The position numbers and the translations under genes are program-made. Under the pieces are notes generated by a model that worked only from the letters and a program-made list of their open reading frames with translations, was not told where the DNA came from and ran no database searches. A DNA stretch of 64,000 nt from Pseudomonas flexibilis (GTDB lineage Bacteria; Pseudomonadota; Gammaproteobacteria; Pseudomonadales; Pseudomonadaceae), in NCBI RefSeq assembly GCF_000802425.1, contig NZ_JRUD01000002.1, positions 1-64,000 of the forward strand, written 5' to 3'. Below, in pieces: positions 9,568-18,316 of this stretch (within the stretch, counting starts at the first letter, position 1; every line of letters starts with the position of its first letter).

Positions 9568-10926
9568 ATGAAAAGCGATAACAAGAACAACACCGGGCCC
9601 GACGAAGGGCTCCTGAGGGAACCGCTGAGCCGACGGACCTTCATGCAGCTGTCGGCGCTCGGAGCCGGCGCCCTGCTGCTCAAGCCCGGCGCCGCCCAAG
9701 CCGCCCCGAAGCTGCGCAGCGCCGCCCGGATCGTCATCGCCGGGGCCGGGGCGGCTGGCCTGGCAACCGCCTCGCGACTGGCCGCACGGCTGGAAGGCGC
9801 GACCATCACACTCATCGACGCGCGCAAGGCGCACTACTACCAGCCCGGCTTCACCCTGGTGGCCTCCGGCATCAAGCCGGCCAACTACGTGACTTCGAGC
9901 ACCGCCGATTATGTGCCGCACGGCGTGGAGTTGATCGAGGAACGCGTCGCGGAGATCGACCCCGAGGGCAACACGGTGGTCACCGCCTCGGGGCGCAGCG
10001 TGCCCTACGACTTCCTGGTGGTCGCCACCGGCCTGCAGCTGGACTACGCCGCCATCGAGGGCATGGATGAACGCCTGATCGGCCAGAACGGTCTGGGCAG
10101 CATCTACCACAGCCCGGCGGCGGCCGAGGCCACCTGGCGGCAGATGTCCGAGTTCGCCGACAAGGGCGGCGTGGGCGTGTTCCTGCGCCCGGGTACCGAG
10201 ATGAAATGTGCCGGAGCCCCGCTGAAGTACACCTTCGTCACCGAGGACTACCTGACCCGTCGGGGCAATCGTGGCAAGGCGGAGATCATCTACAACGCCA
10301 ACAACAAGGCGCTGTTCAGCGTGCCGATCGTTTCGGAGAAGGTACGCATGCTGTTCCAGCAGCGCGACATCAAGGTCAACTACGACCGCGTGCTGCAGTC
10401 CATCGACCCGGGCCGGCGCATCGCCACCTTCCGCACCCCGGAGGGCACCACCGAGATGGGTTACGACTTCATCAACGTGGTTCCGCCGATGAAGGCGCCG
10501 GACGTGGTGCGCAACAGCCCGCTGCCCTGGCAGCAGGGCGCCTGGGGCAACGAGGGCTGGCTGGAGGTGGACAAGCACACCCTGCGGCATGTGCGCTATC
10601 CGAACGTGTTCGGGGTCGGCGACATCGCCGGGGTGCCGAAGGGCAAGACCGCCGCCAGCGTGAAATGGCAGGTGCCGGTGGCCGTCGAGCGCCTGCTGGC
10701 CGACATCGCCGGTACCGAATCGACGGCCCGCTACGACGGCTACACCTCCTGCCCGCTGATCACCCGTCTGGGTCGGGCGATGCTCATCGAGTTCGACTAC
10801 CAGAACAACCTCACTCCTTCGTTCCCGGGGGTGATCGCGCCGCTGGAAGAGCTGTGGACCAGCTGGGTGGTCAAGACCATGGGCCTCAAGCCCACCTACA
10901 TCAGCATGCTGCGCGGTCACGCCTGA
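9568..10926 (+). CDS. Type II sulfide:quinone oxidoreductase with Tat signal
   Basis: The enzyme should oxidise sulfide to a persulfide/sulfane-sulfur product and pass electrons through FAD to ubiquinone. The 452-residue protein starts with a twin-arginine signal: SRRTFM at residues 21-26, a hydrophobic stretch and a likely AQA cleavage site near residue 45. The FAD-binding GAGAAG lies at about 59-64. Cys214 in KCAGAPLKY and Cys395 in DGYTSCPL match the two redox cysteines of the human-type (type II) SQR, as does the EFDYQNN segment after the second. The start has AGGGAG just upstream and follows the repressor stop by five bases. Export is unusual for type II enzymes. Confidence 0.88.
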   Translation: MKSDNKNNTGPDEGLLREPLSRRTFMQLSALGAGALLLKPGAAQAAPKLRSAARIVIAGAGAAGLATASRLAARLEGATITLIDARKAHYYQPGFTLVASGIKPANYVTSSTADYVPHGVELIEERVAEIDPEGNTVVTASGRSVPYDFLVVATGLQLDYAAIEGMDERLIGQNGLGSIYHSPAAAEATWRQMSEFADKGGVGVFLRPGTEMKCAGAPLKYTFVTEDYLTRRGNRGKAEIIYNANNKALFSVPIVSEKVRMLFQQRDIKVNYDRVLQSIDPGRRIATFRTPEGTTEMGYDFINVVPPMKAPDVVRNSPLPWQQGAWGNEGWLEVDKHTLRHVRYPNVFGVGDIAGVPKGKTAASVKWQVPVAVERLLADIAGTESTARYDGYTSCPLITRLGRAMLIEFDYQNNLTPSFPGVIAPLEELWTSWVVKTMGLKPTYISMLRGHA

Positions 10927-10944
10927 ACCGCCGAGGAATCCGTC

Positions 10945-11307
10945 ATGAAAGAACTCGATCCGATGATCCTGCTGGCCGTGTTCCTGGAAATGCTCGGCCC
11001 GCTGCTCTGGCTGCTGCTGGCGATGGTGCTGCTCGGCACCGCGGCCTTCGTGGCCCTGCTGGTACGCGAGCGCGGCATCGCGGCCAGCCGGCTGGTGCGC
11101 GCTCAGTTGGTAGGTCTGGTTGGTGGTGTGCTGGCGCTGGTGCTGATGGCCACGGTGTCGTCATCCGGTTTCACCGACGCTGCCGGTCCGATCGACTGGA
11201 TCCTCATCGTGCTGGTCTATGGTCTGGGCATGCTTGGCACCATGGTGCTGGTCTACACCGTAGCCGGCTGGACGCGCCTGCTGCGCCGCCAGGGCGCGGC
11301 TGGCTAG
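10945..11307 (+). CDS. Small four-helix membrane protein in the sulfide operon
   Basis: A 120-residue protein with about four hydrophobic helices (residues about 8-20, 22-40, 54-72 and 83-108) and short basic ends (VRERG, TRLLRRQ). It resembles the small uncharacterised DUF5368-type proteins, but this is tentative. There are no cysteines or histidines, so it is unlikely to carry haem or metal. It lies 18 bases after the sulfide:quinone reductase gene and about 100 bases before the DsrE-like gene. A role as membrane anchor or sulfide/sulfur transporter is possible but unsupported by motif. Confidence 0.7.
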   Translation: MKELDPMILLAVFLEMLGPLLWLLLAMVLLGTAAFVALLVRERGIAASRLVRAQLVGLVGGVLALVLMATVSSSGFTDAAGPIDWILIVLVYGLGMLGTMVLVYTVAGWTRLLRRQGAAG

Positions 11308-11406
11308 CCGGATGCGGCCGTCCAGGTGTCCCAGCCCGGAAGGCAGGTCAATGGACGCCCGGCGATGTCGGGCGTCTCTCTTTCATCCATCCGCGGGAGA
11401 ATCCCC

Positions 11407-11775
11407 ATGAGCAGCACTCGCTTCGTCGCCACCCTGTTCGATGGCCGTGGCAACCCCAACAAGGTCACCGTCGCCTTCACCATGGCACTCAATGCCCGCA
11501 TGAAGGGGCACGACACCACCCTGATCCTGATGGCCGAGGCGGTCGAGCTGGGTCAGCCCGGCGCCATCGACCTGGATATCGGCGCGCCCTTCGAACCGGT
11601 GGACGCACTGCTTGGGCGTTATCGGGAGCTGGGCGGCAAGATCGCCATCTGCTCGGCGTGCATGCAGCACAACGGCTTCACCGCGCAGGACATGGTGCCC
11701 GACTACGCCATCATCACCGCGCCGCAGGTGATCGACCTGCTGATGGAAGCCGGCGGCTCGCTGCAGATCACCTGA
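11407..11775 (+). CDS. DsrE-family sulfurtransferase-like protein
   Basis: A 122-residue cytoplasmic protein of the DsrE/DsrF-like fold (FVATLFDGRGNPNKVTVAFTMA, then IDLDIGAPFEPVDALL). Two cysteines in KIAICSACMQHNG occupy the loop where DsrE-like sulfur carriers have their active cysteine. It probably accepts or relays sulfane sulfur made by the sulfide:quinone reductase encoded two genes upstream. The start at 11407 follows GGGAGAATCCCC. The stop is followed by a repeat element of the GTAGGGTGG family. Confidence 0.85.
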   Translation: MSSTRFVATLFDGRGNPNKVTVAFTMALNARMKGHDTTLILMAEAVELGQPGAIDLDIGAPFEPVDALLGRYRELGGKIAICSACMQHNGFTAQDMVPDYAIITAPQVIDLLMEAGGSLQIT

Positions 11776-11801
11776 GGCGAGAAGCGCCGGCCGGTGGGCG
11801 T

Positions 11802-11889
11802 CGTAGGGTAGACAACGCGCAGCCTTGTCTACCGATGCCACGGCACGCGGCGCTGGTGGGAAATCGCTGCGCAAGTTTCCCACCCTACG
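11802..11889. repeat. GTAGGGTGG-family double-hairpin repeat, copy 1
   Basis: Bounded by CGTAGGG and CCCTACG. The first hairpin pairs GGTAGACAA with TTGTCTACC; the second pairs GGTGGGAAA with TTTCCCACC around a loop containing TGCGCA. Both stems differ from other copies but stay paired. It lies between the convergent DsrE-like and TolC-like genes. Confidence 0.8.
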
Positions 11890-11968
11890 GTCCCTACAGC
11901 CGTGAGCCTTAACGTGGGGCGGTCCGCGCCGTTCCGGCCGCCGTTTGCCTATTACCCGGGCCCCAGCC

Positions 11969-13342
11969 TCAGCGCTGGGCGAGGCGGGCGCTGGCCTGCT
12001 GGAAGAAGCCTTCATCCAGCAGGCCGGCGAGGGCGGCCAGACGCAGCTCCTGCAGGAACAGCGTGGCGCGTACCTGGGCCAGCTCCAGCTCAGCGGCGGC
12101 GGCGGCGTTTTCCGCATCCAGCAGGTCCTGGGTGCTGCGTTCGCCGGTCTTGCGGCCGATGCGGGTCGCCGCCAGGCGCGCCTGGCTGGCTTCGGCGGCG
12201 GCGGCCAGCGCCTGCGCCTGTTCGCGGCCGACCGACAGCGCCAGCCAGGCGGCGCGGGTCTGCCGGGCCACCAGCAGGCGGCCGTGGTCTAGCTCGGCCT
12301 CGGCTTCGGCCAGGCGGGCACGCGCCTCATCCTGGCGCGCCGAGCGCATGCCGCCGGTATACAGCGGAACCGACACCTGCAGGCCGACCATGCTCTGTTC
12401 TGCGCTATAGCTGGCCGAGCCGACCTCGGCATCGCCGGAGAGCTTTTCGCGGCCGTGGCTGGCCACCAGCTCCAGGGTGGGCGACAGCGGCAGCGAGGTC
12501 TTGCGCACCTCCTGCTCGGCGCCCTGCTGGCGGGTCTGCGCCAGTTGCAGCTGGGTGTTCTGGCGCGCCGCGCGAGCCAGCCAGTCCTCCAGCGCGCCGA
12601 TCTGCGCCGGCGTGTCGCTTGGCAGGGTCAGCGGCGAGTCGCCGGGCTGGCGACCGATCAGGTCGGCCAGCGTCTGACGGCGCAGGTCCAGCTCGGTCTG
12701 CGCGGCCAGATGCTGGGCGCGCAGGCCGGCGGCCCGCGCGCGGGCCTCGTGCAGGTCGGTGACCGGCAGGCTGCCGACCTTGAAGCGCTCGTCGGCCTCG
12801 CGGGCGGTGCGCTCCACCGCCTCGAGCTGGCGTTCCAGCAGTTCGAGGCGACGGGCGGCGAGCGCCAACTGGAAATAGTGCTCGGCGCTGCGCAGCATCA
12901 ACTGCTGCTGGGCGCCGACCCAGGCCAGCTCGGCCGCGTCGGCCTGGATGCGCAACTGCCGGCCCTGGGCCGAGCGTTCGCGGTCGTACAGCGGCTGGCG
13001 CAGCACCACGCCGTAGTGGCTGCGCGTGCCGCTGTCGATCTGCGTGTCGAAGGCCGCATCGTTGTAAGTGCCCAGGGTGGACTGGGAAAAGACTGCCCCG
13101 CGTGTCTGGTTGTCCAGCGAGGCGGCAGCCACCCCGCCCTGCAGCATCAGGTTCGGGCGCCACAGGGCGCCGGCCTGATCCTGGCTGGCCAGGCCGGCGG
13201 CATGCGCGGCGCGGGCGGCGGCGAACTCGGGGTCATGCTGGCTGGCGGCGCGCCAGACCTCGAACAGGTCCAGGGCCTGGGCGGCTGGCGAGACCAGCGC
13301 CGCGCAGCTCAGCAGCAGGACGGACAGACGGGGCAGTTGCAT
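11969..13342 (-). CDS. TolC-family outer-membrane efflux channel
   Basis: This 457-residue protein has a signal peptide (MQLPRLSVLLLSCAALVSPAAQA) and two tandem OEP repeats with long Ala/Gln/Glu/Arg-rich coiled-coil helices, the TolC/OprM plan. No lipobox cysteine is present at the cleavage site, so it is not an acylated OprM type. It is the last gene of an efflux unit with the adaptor and RND permease encoded upstream on the same strand. The start at 13342 matches the signal peptide; a frame extension to 13573 reads through the DUF2892 region and is rejected. Confidence 0.9.
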   Translation of the reverse strand: MQLPRLSVLLLSCAALVSPAAQALDLFEVWRAASQHDPEFAAARAAHAAGLASQDQAGALWRPNLMLQGGVAAASLDNQTRGAVFSQSTLGTYNDAAFDTQIDSGTRSHYGVVLRQPLYDRERSAQGRQLRIQADAAELAWVGAQQQLMLRSAEHYFQLALAARRLELLERQLEAVERTAREADERFKVGSLPVTDLHEARARAAGLRAQHLAAQTELDLRRQTLADLIGRQPGDSPLTLPSDTPAQIGALEDWLARAARQNTQLQLAQTRQQGAEQEVRKTSLPLSPTLELVASHGREKLSGDAEVGSASYSAEQSMVGLQVSVPLYTGGMRSARQDEARARLAEAEAELDHGRLLVARQTRAAWLALSVGREQAQALAAAAEASQARLAATRIGRKTGERSTQDLLDAENAAAAAELELAQVRATLFLQELRLAALAGLLDEGFFQQASARLAQR

Positions 13343-13371
13343 GGCGATGTTCCTTGACGTTTTCGTTGGCC

Positions 13372-13581
13372 TCAGCAGCCGGACTGCACGCCGACCTTGC
13401 GCAGGACGATTTCCAGCGGGCACCAGCGGGTGAACGCGCTCTGCAGCATGTTCACGCCGACGAAGGCGGTCAGCCACAGCCAGTTGCTGCTGTGGAACAG
13501 GGGGCTCTGGGCCACGCCCAGGGCCAGCGAGGCGAGGATTACCACGCCGGCGAACATGCGAACGATTTGCCATGAGGTCAT
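13372..13581 (-). CDS. DUF2892 small membrane protein
   Basis: A 69-residue protein with two membrane helices and the DUF2892 core (WLWLTAFVGVNMLQSAFTRWCPLEIVLRKVGV). The WCP turn before the C-terminal amphipathic segment is typical; the same domain is found at the C terminus of YgaP-type rhodaneses. It starts three bases after the permease stop and ends 29 bases before the channel gene, so it is co-expressed with the efflux pump. Why a DUF2892 protein sits inside an RND operon is unknown. Confidence 0.85.
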   Translation of the reverse strand: MTSWQIVRMFAGVVILASLALGVAQSPLFHSSNWLWLTAFVGVNMLQSAFTRWCPLEIVLRKVGVQSGC

Positions 13582-13584
13582 GGG

Positions 13585-16500
13585 TCAGACTCCTTGTGCG
13601 GGTTGGTTGGCTTCGCCGCTACGGTGGTAGGCGGCGAAGTAGAGCAGCGGGATCACCACCAGGGTGAGCACCGTGGAAACCAGGATGCCGAAGATCAGCG
13701 CGATGGCCAGGCCATTGAAGATCGGGTCGTCGAGGATGAAGAAGGCGCCGAGCATGGCCGCCAGGGCGGTCAGCAGGATCGGCTGGGCGCGGGTGATGGC
13801 CGAGCGCACCACCGCCTCGGGCAGCGGCACGCCGGCGGCCTGCTGCAGGTGGATGAAGTCCACCAGCAGAATGGAGTTGCGCACGATGATGCCGGCCAGG
13901 GCGATCATGCCGATCATGCTGGTGGCGGTGAACTGCGCGCCGAGCAGGGCATGGCCGGGCATCACGCCGATGATGGTCAGCGGGATCGGCGCCATGATGA
14001 TCAGCGGCGTCAGGTAGGAACCGAACTGCGCCACCACCAGCAGGTAGATGAGGATCAGGCCGACCGCATAGGCAGCGCCCATGTCACGGAAGGTCTCGTA
14101 GGTGATCTGCCATTCGCCGTCCCACTTCAGGCTGTAGCCGCGCCACGGGTCGGACGGTTGGCTGATGAAGTACTCCTCCAGCTGGCCGCCGCCAGGCAGC
14201 CGCAGGTCCTGGAGTTCGCCGCGCATGCTGAACATGCCGTAGAGCGGGCTGTCCACGCGCCCGGCCATGTCGCCGGTGACGTAGTGCACCGGCAGCAGGT
14301 CCTTGTGGTAGATCGGCTGCTCGCGCAGGCTGTCGCTGAGGGTCACCAGTTCGCGGATCGGCACCAGCTGGCCGGCCGCGCCACGCACCGTCAGCTGCAG
14401 CAGGGCGTCCAGCGAACCGTGCTGCTCGGCGGGCAGCTGCAGCACGGCCGGCACCGGATACTTGCTGGCGTCGTGCAGGTAGGTGGCGGCTTCGCCGGCC
14501 AGGCCGGCGCGCAGGGTAGCGACGATGTCGCGCTGCGCCACGCCGAGCAGCGCGGCCTTGCGGCGGTCGACCAGCAGCAGGGTGCGCGGCGCGTCGGCGA
14601 TCGCGGTGTCATCCACGTCCACCACGTAGTCGGTGCGCTCGAACAGCGCGCGCACCTCTGCGGCCACCTGGCGGCGACCCTCGGCGTCCGGGCCGTAGAT
14701 TTCCGCGACGATGGGCGACAGCACCGGCGGGCCGGGCGGCACTTCCACCACCTTGAGGTTGGCGCTATGGCGTTTGGCGATGGCCTGCAGGTCCGGACGC
14801 AGACGCGTGGCAATCGCGTGGCTCTGCTCGTCGCGGGCGCCCTTGGCCACCAGGTTGACCAGCATGTCGCCGACTTCGCCGCCGCTGCGCAGGTCGTACT
14901 GACGCACCAGGCCGTTGAAGTTGATCGGCGCGGCGGTGCCGGCGTAGGCCTGGTAGTCCAGCACCTCGGGCTGTTCGGCCAGGTAGGCGCCCAGCTCGCG
15001 CAGCACGGCGGCGGTGCCTTCCAGCGGCGTGCCAGCCGGCATGTCGACCACCACCTGCAGCTCGGACTTGTTGTCGAACGGCAGCATCTTCAGCACCACC
15101 AGGCCGGCGGCGGGCAACGCCAGGGAGATGGCGATCAGCAGGCCCACGCCGGCGCCGAGCAGCGCGCGGTTGCGCCGGCCGCGGCGTTCATCCAGCAGCG
15201 GGCGGAAGATGCCTTCGAAGAACGGCGTCAGCTTGCCGGACAGCCCGCCGTCATGGGCGTGGGCGGCTGTGGGCTTCATCCACAGGCGCGCCAGCCAGGG
15301 CGTGACGGTGAAGGCGATGGCCAGCGACAGCAGCATGCCCATGCTGGCGTTGATCGGGATCGGGCTCATGTACGGGCCCATCAGGCCGCTGACGAAGGCC
15401 ATCGGCAGCAGCGCGGCGATCACCGTCAGGGTGGCCAGGATGGTCGGCCCCCCGACTTCGTCCACCGCGCCGGGAATCAGCTCGCGCAGCGTCTTGCCCG
15501 GGTGCAGCGCCTGGTGACGGTGGATGTTCTCCACCACCACGATGGCGTCGTCGACCAGGATGCCGATGGAGAAGATCAGCGCAAACAGCGACACCCGGTT
15601 GAGGGTGAAGCCCCAGGCCCAGGAAGCGAACAGGGTGACGGTCAGGGTGAGGATCACCGCGCTGCCGACGATCAGCGCCTCGCGGCGGCCCAGGGCGAGG
15701 AACACCAGCACCACCACCGACAGGGTGGCGAACAGCAGCTTCTGGATCAGCTGGCGGGCTTTCTCGTCGGCGGTGGCGCCGTAGTTGCGGGTTTCCGCCA
15801 GCTCGACACTGTCCGGGATCAGGCTGTTGCGCAGCTCGGCGACCCGCGCCAGCACGGCGGAAGAAACGTCGATGGCGTTCTCGCCGGGTTTCTTGGTCAC
15901 GCTCAGGGTGATCGCCGGGAACTCGCCCGCGCCGCCGGGCGCGCTGCTCGGCAGGCCATGCCAGACGTACTGGCTGGGCGGCAGGGCGCCGTCCTCGACG
16001 CGCGCCACATCCTTGAGCTGCACCGGCTTGCCGTCGCGCACGCCGACCAGCAGCTCGCCCACCTCGGTGGCGTTTTCCAGGAAGCCACCGGCCTCCAGCT
16101 GCAGGCTGCGGTTGCCGCCCAGCAGCTCGCCCACCGGCAGGCCGGCGTTGGCCGACTGCAGCGCCATGCGCAGGTCTCCCACGGTCACCCCGGCCGCGGC
16201 CATGCGCGCCGGGTCCAGCTCGACGCGCACCGCGCGGCCGGGGCCGCCGTGGCTGCGCACTTCGCGGGTGCCGGGCACGCGCTTGAGTTCGGCTTCCAGG
16301 CTGTGGGCGACGTGCTGCAGGTCCAGCGCGCCGGTGGCGGCATCGCGGCTGTACAGGGTCAGGGCGACGATCGGCACGTCATCGATGCCCTTGGGCTTGA
16401 TCAGCGGTTCGCCGACGCCCAGTTCGCGGGGCAGCCAGTCCGTGTTGGCGCGCAGCGTGTCGTGCAGGCGCACCAGTGCCTCGGTACGCGGCACGCCGAC

Positions 16501-16809
16501 CTCGAACTGCACGGTGACCATGGCCATGCCGGGACGCGACACCGACATCACGTGTTCCACGTCGGCGATCTGCGCCAGTACCTGCTCGGCCGGCACCGCG
16601 ACCATCTGCTCCACGTCGCGCACGCTGGCGCCCGGGAAGGGGATGATCACGTTGGCCATGGTGACGTTGATCTGCGGTTCTTCCTCGCGCGGCGTGACCA
16701 GTACGGCGAACAGCCCGGCGAGCAGGGCGACCAGCGCCAGCAGCGGGGTGATCTGCGCGGTCTGGAAATAGGCGGCGATGCGTCCGGAGACGCCCATGCG
16801 GGGAGTCAT
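13585..16809 (-). CDS. RND efflux permease
   Basis: A proton-driven inner-membrane pump of the AcrB/MexB superfamily, 1074 residues, with 12 predicted membrane helices and two large periplasmic loops. The helix-4 motif GILVDDAIVVVEN carries the paired aspartates of the proton relay; VRNSILLVDF marks the helix-10/11 region. The VDDAIVVVEN form is closer to drug/solvent (HAE) pumps than to heavy-metal (HME) pumps, although the cluster is regulated by an ArsR protein. Substrate is unknown. The start at 16809 (MTPRMG) has GAGG at better spacing than the ATG at 16815. Confidence 0.92.
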   Translation of the reverse strand: MTPRMGVSGRIAAYFQTAQITPLLALVALLAGLFAVLVTPREEEPQINVTMANVIIPFPGASVRDVEQMVAVPAEQVLAQIADVEHVMSVSRPGMAMVTVQFEVGVPRTEALVRLHDTLRANTDWLPRELGVGEPLIKPKGIDDVPIVALTLYSRDAATGALDLQHVAHSLEAELKRVPGTREVRSHGGPGRAVRVELDPARMAAAGVTVGDLRMALQSANAGLPVGELLGGNRSLQLEAGGFLENATEVGELLVGVRDGKPVQLKDVARVEDGALPPSQYVWHGLPSSAPGGAGEFPAITLSVTKKPGENAIDVSSAVLARVAELRNSLIPDSVELAETRNYGATADEKARQLIQKLLFATLSVVVLVFLALGRREALIVGSAVILTLTVTLFASWAWGFTLNRVSLFALIFSIGILVDDAIVVVENIHRHQALHPGKTLRELIPGAVDEVGGPTILATLTVIAALLPMAFVSGLMGPYMSPIPINASMGMLLSLAIAFTVTPWLARLWMKPTAAHAHDGGLSGKLTPFFEGIFRPLLDERRGRRNRALLGAGVGLLIAISLALPAAGLVVLKMLPFDNKSELQVVVDMPAGTPLEGTAAVLRELGAYLAEQPEVLDYQAYAGTAAPINFNGLVRQYDLRSGGEVGDMLVNLVAKGARDEQSHAIATRLRPDLQAIAKRHSANLKVVEVPPGPPVLSPIVAEIYGPDAEGRRQVAAEVRALFERTDYVVDVDDTAIADAPRTLLLVDRRKAALLGVAQRDIVATLRAGLAGEAATYLHDASKYPVPAVLQLPAEQHGSLDALLQLTVRGAAGQLVPIRELVTLSDSLREQPIYHKDLLPVHYVTGDMAGRVDSPLYGMFSMRGELQDLRLPGGGQLEEYFISQPSDPWRGYSLKWDGEWQITYETFRDMGAAYAVGLILIYLLVVAQFGSYLTPLIIMAPIPLTIIGVMPGHALLGAQFTATSMIGMIALAGIIVRNSILLVDFIHLQQAAGVPLPEAVVRSAITRAQPILLTALAAMLGAFFILDDPIFNGLAIALIFGILVSTVLTLVVIPLLYFAAYHRSGEANQPAQGV

Positions 16810-16819
16810 GTCCATGTCC

Positions 16820-17842
16820 TCACTTCAGTTGGCCGGCGGCGAGGGGATCGAGCGCCACCCGTTCGCCGGCGACGAGGCCGCTGAGCACTTCGACCTGGTC
16901 GCCCTGCTGCGGGCCCAGGCGCACCTGGCGCAGGCGCGGGCGCTGCTGGGCGTCCAGCACGTAGACGGCGGTCAGTTCGGCGCGGCGCAACACGGCTGTG
17001 CGGGGGATGTACAGACGGTCGCTTTCCCCGGTGAGGTTCAGGCGCGCGCGGGCGAAGGTGCCGGGCAGCACGCGCAGTTCGGCGGGCAGCTCCAGGCGCA
17101 GTTCCACGGTATGGGTGGTCGGATCGACGCTGGGCAGCCACTGCAAGCGGCGCGGCGTCACCGGGGTGTCCAGGCCGGCCAGTTCCAGGCGGGCCGACAG
17201 CTCTGCCGGTGCGCTGGCGGCGACCGCCTGCGGCACCTGCACGCTGACCCGCAGCGCGGTGGGATCGTACAGCGTCAGCAGCGGGCGGCCGGGCATGGCC
17301 ATGTCGCCGAGGCTAACCGGAATGGCCGAGACCACGCCGTCGTAGGGTGCGCGCAGTACATAGAAGTCGGACTGGGTGCGTGAGGCCTCGGCGGCGGCGC
17401 GCAGCGCGGCGGCTTCGGCGCGCGCGGCCTTGTGGCGGGCCTCGGCGCGGTCGAAGGCGGCCTGGCTGATGTAGTCCGCCTCCAGCAGCTGGCGCTGGCG
17501 GGCCAGTTCGCGCTCGGCCTCCTGCTCGACCGCCTGGGCGGCACGCACCTGGGCGGCGCTGGCGCTGGCGGTCTGCTCGGCGGCGCGGGCGTCCAGGCGC
17601 AACAGCACCTGTCCGGCACGTACCGAATCGCCGACCTGTACGGTGATCTCCTGCACGGCGCCGGCCACCTGGGCAGTCAACAGCGTCTGGCGTACAGCCT
17701 CGACGACACCTTCGTGGTGGCTGGCGCCGAGCTGGGCGCCCCGCTGCACGGTGGCGCTGCGCAGTTCCTGGGGTTGGGCGAAGGCCGTGCTGCCGAGCAG
17801 CAGGCTGGCGGCGAGAAGGATGCGCAAGCCGGCGGTAGACAT
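16820..17842 (-). CDS. RND periplasmic adaptor (membrane fusion protein)
   Basis: This 340-residue adaptor has a signal peptide (MSTAGLRILLAASLLLGSTAFA), a lipoyl half-motif (VQVGDSVRAGQVLLRLD), an alpha-helical hairpin with coiled-coil composition, the second lipoyl half (APYDGVVSAIPVSLGDMAMPG) and beta-barrel/membrane-proximal domains. There is no lipobox cysteine. It bridges the permease and the TolC-like channel encoded downstream. Its start faces the divergent ArsR gene across a 140-base gap with two palindromes, so the operon is probably repressed by that regulator. Confidence 0.92.
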   Translation of the reverse strand: MSTAGLRILLAASLLLGSTAFAQPQELRSATVQRGAQLGASHHEGVVEAVRQTLLTAQVAGAVQEITVQVGDSVRAGQVLLRLDARAAEQTASASAAQVRAAQAVEQEAERELARQRQLLEADYISQAAFDRAEARHKAARAEAAALRAAAEASRTQSDFYVLRAPYDGVVSAIPVSLGDMAMPGRPLLTLYDPTALRVSVQVPQAVAASAPAELSARLELAGLDTPVTPRRLQWLPSVDPTTHTVELRLELPAELRVLPGTFARARLNLTGESDRLYIPRTAVLRRAELTAVYVLDAQQRPRLRQVRLGPQQGDQVEVLSGLVAGERVALDPLAAGQLK

Positions 17843-17894
17843 GAAAGGGCTCCGTTGCCTGATCGGGAATGGCGGGCATTATTTGCGTGATTGG

Positions 17895-17925
17895 TTAATT
17901 AGTCAATTAACTGCTTGCGCAAGCA
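17895..17925. promoter_or_regulatory. Two adjacent palindromes between ArsR and efflux genes
   Basis: TTAATT-AGTC-AATTAA (17895-17910) is a 16-base inverted repeat of the size bound by ArsR/SmtB dimers. TGCTTGCGCAAGCA (17912-17925) is a perfect 14-bp palindrome directly beside it. Both lie in the divergent gap, 53-90 bases from the two starts, so a single repressor could control both genes. Confidence 0.65.
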
Positions 17926-17984
17926 TGCGTGCGCGCGGGGGATGGCGTATCATTCGCGGCGTGCAATGTCTTGCGGTGATCAGT

Positions 17985-18308
17985 ATGGAAAACCTTACTC
18001 CCGAAGCGATGGAGCAGGTGGCGGCCTATTTCCGTGCGCTGTCCGAGCCCACGCGGCTGGCGATTCTCAATCTGCTGCGTGAGGGCGAGCGCAACGTGGG
18101 CGAACTGGCTCAGCTGTGCAGCTGTTCCCCGGCCAACGTGTCTCGCCACCTGTCGCTGCTGAGCCAGCACGGGCTGGTGCGGCGGGAAGGGCGGGGTACG
18201 GCGGTGTACTACCGGATCGCCGATGACAGCGTGTACGCGCTGTGCGATCTGGTGTGCGGCAACATCGCGCGGCGCTATCAGCGCAGCCAGCCGTTCCCCG
18301 GCGTCTGA
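17985..18308 (+). CDS. ArsR-family transcriptional regulator
   Basis: A 107-residue winged-helix repressor with the helix-turn-helix SCSPANVSRHLSLLSQHGLV and wing REGRGTAVYYRI. Cysteines cluster in LCSCS at the start of the recognition region, near the classical metal-sensing position, and in LCDLVCGN at the C terminus. This allows metal, metalloid or thiol sensing, but the classical ELCVCDL box is absent. It is divergent from the RND efflux operon and is its likely regulator. The start at 17985 (MENLTPEAMEQ) is the usual length; upstream in-frame ATGs exist, but their residues are not family-like. Confidence 0.88.
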   Translation: MENLTPEAMEQVAAYFRALSEPTRLAILNLLREGERNVGELAQLCSCSPANVSRHLSLLSQHGLVRREGRGTAVYYRIADDSVYALCDLVCGNIARRYQRSQPFPGV

Positions 18309-18316
18309 CGCCAATG

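Noticed and set aside
13594-16884. A very long open frame on the plus strand opposite the RND permease gene
   Set aside because: It is exactly antisense to a well-conserved permease, and its product is a low-complexity mix of His, Gln, Gly, Val and Asp, as produced by high-GC codon bias. The same holds for long antisense frames at 6537-9119, 29113-31488 and 39101-41758.
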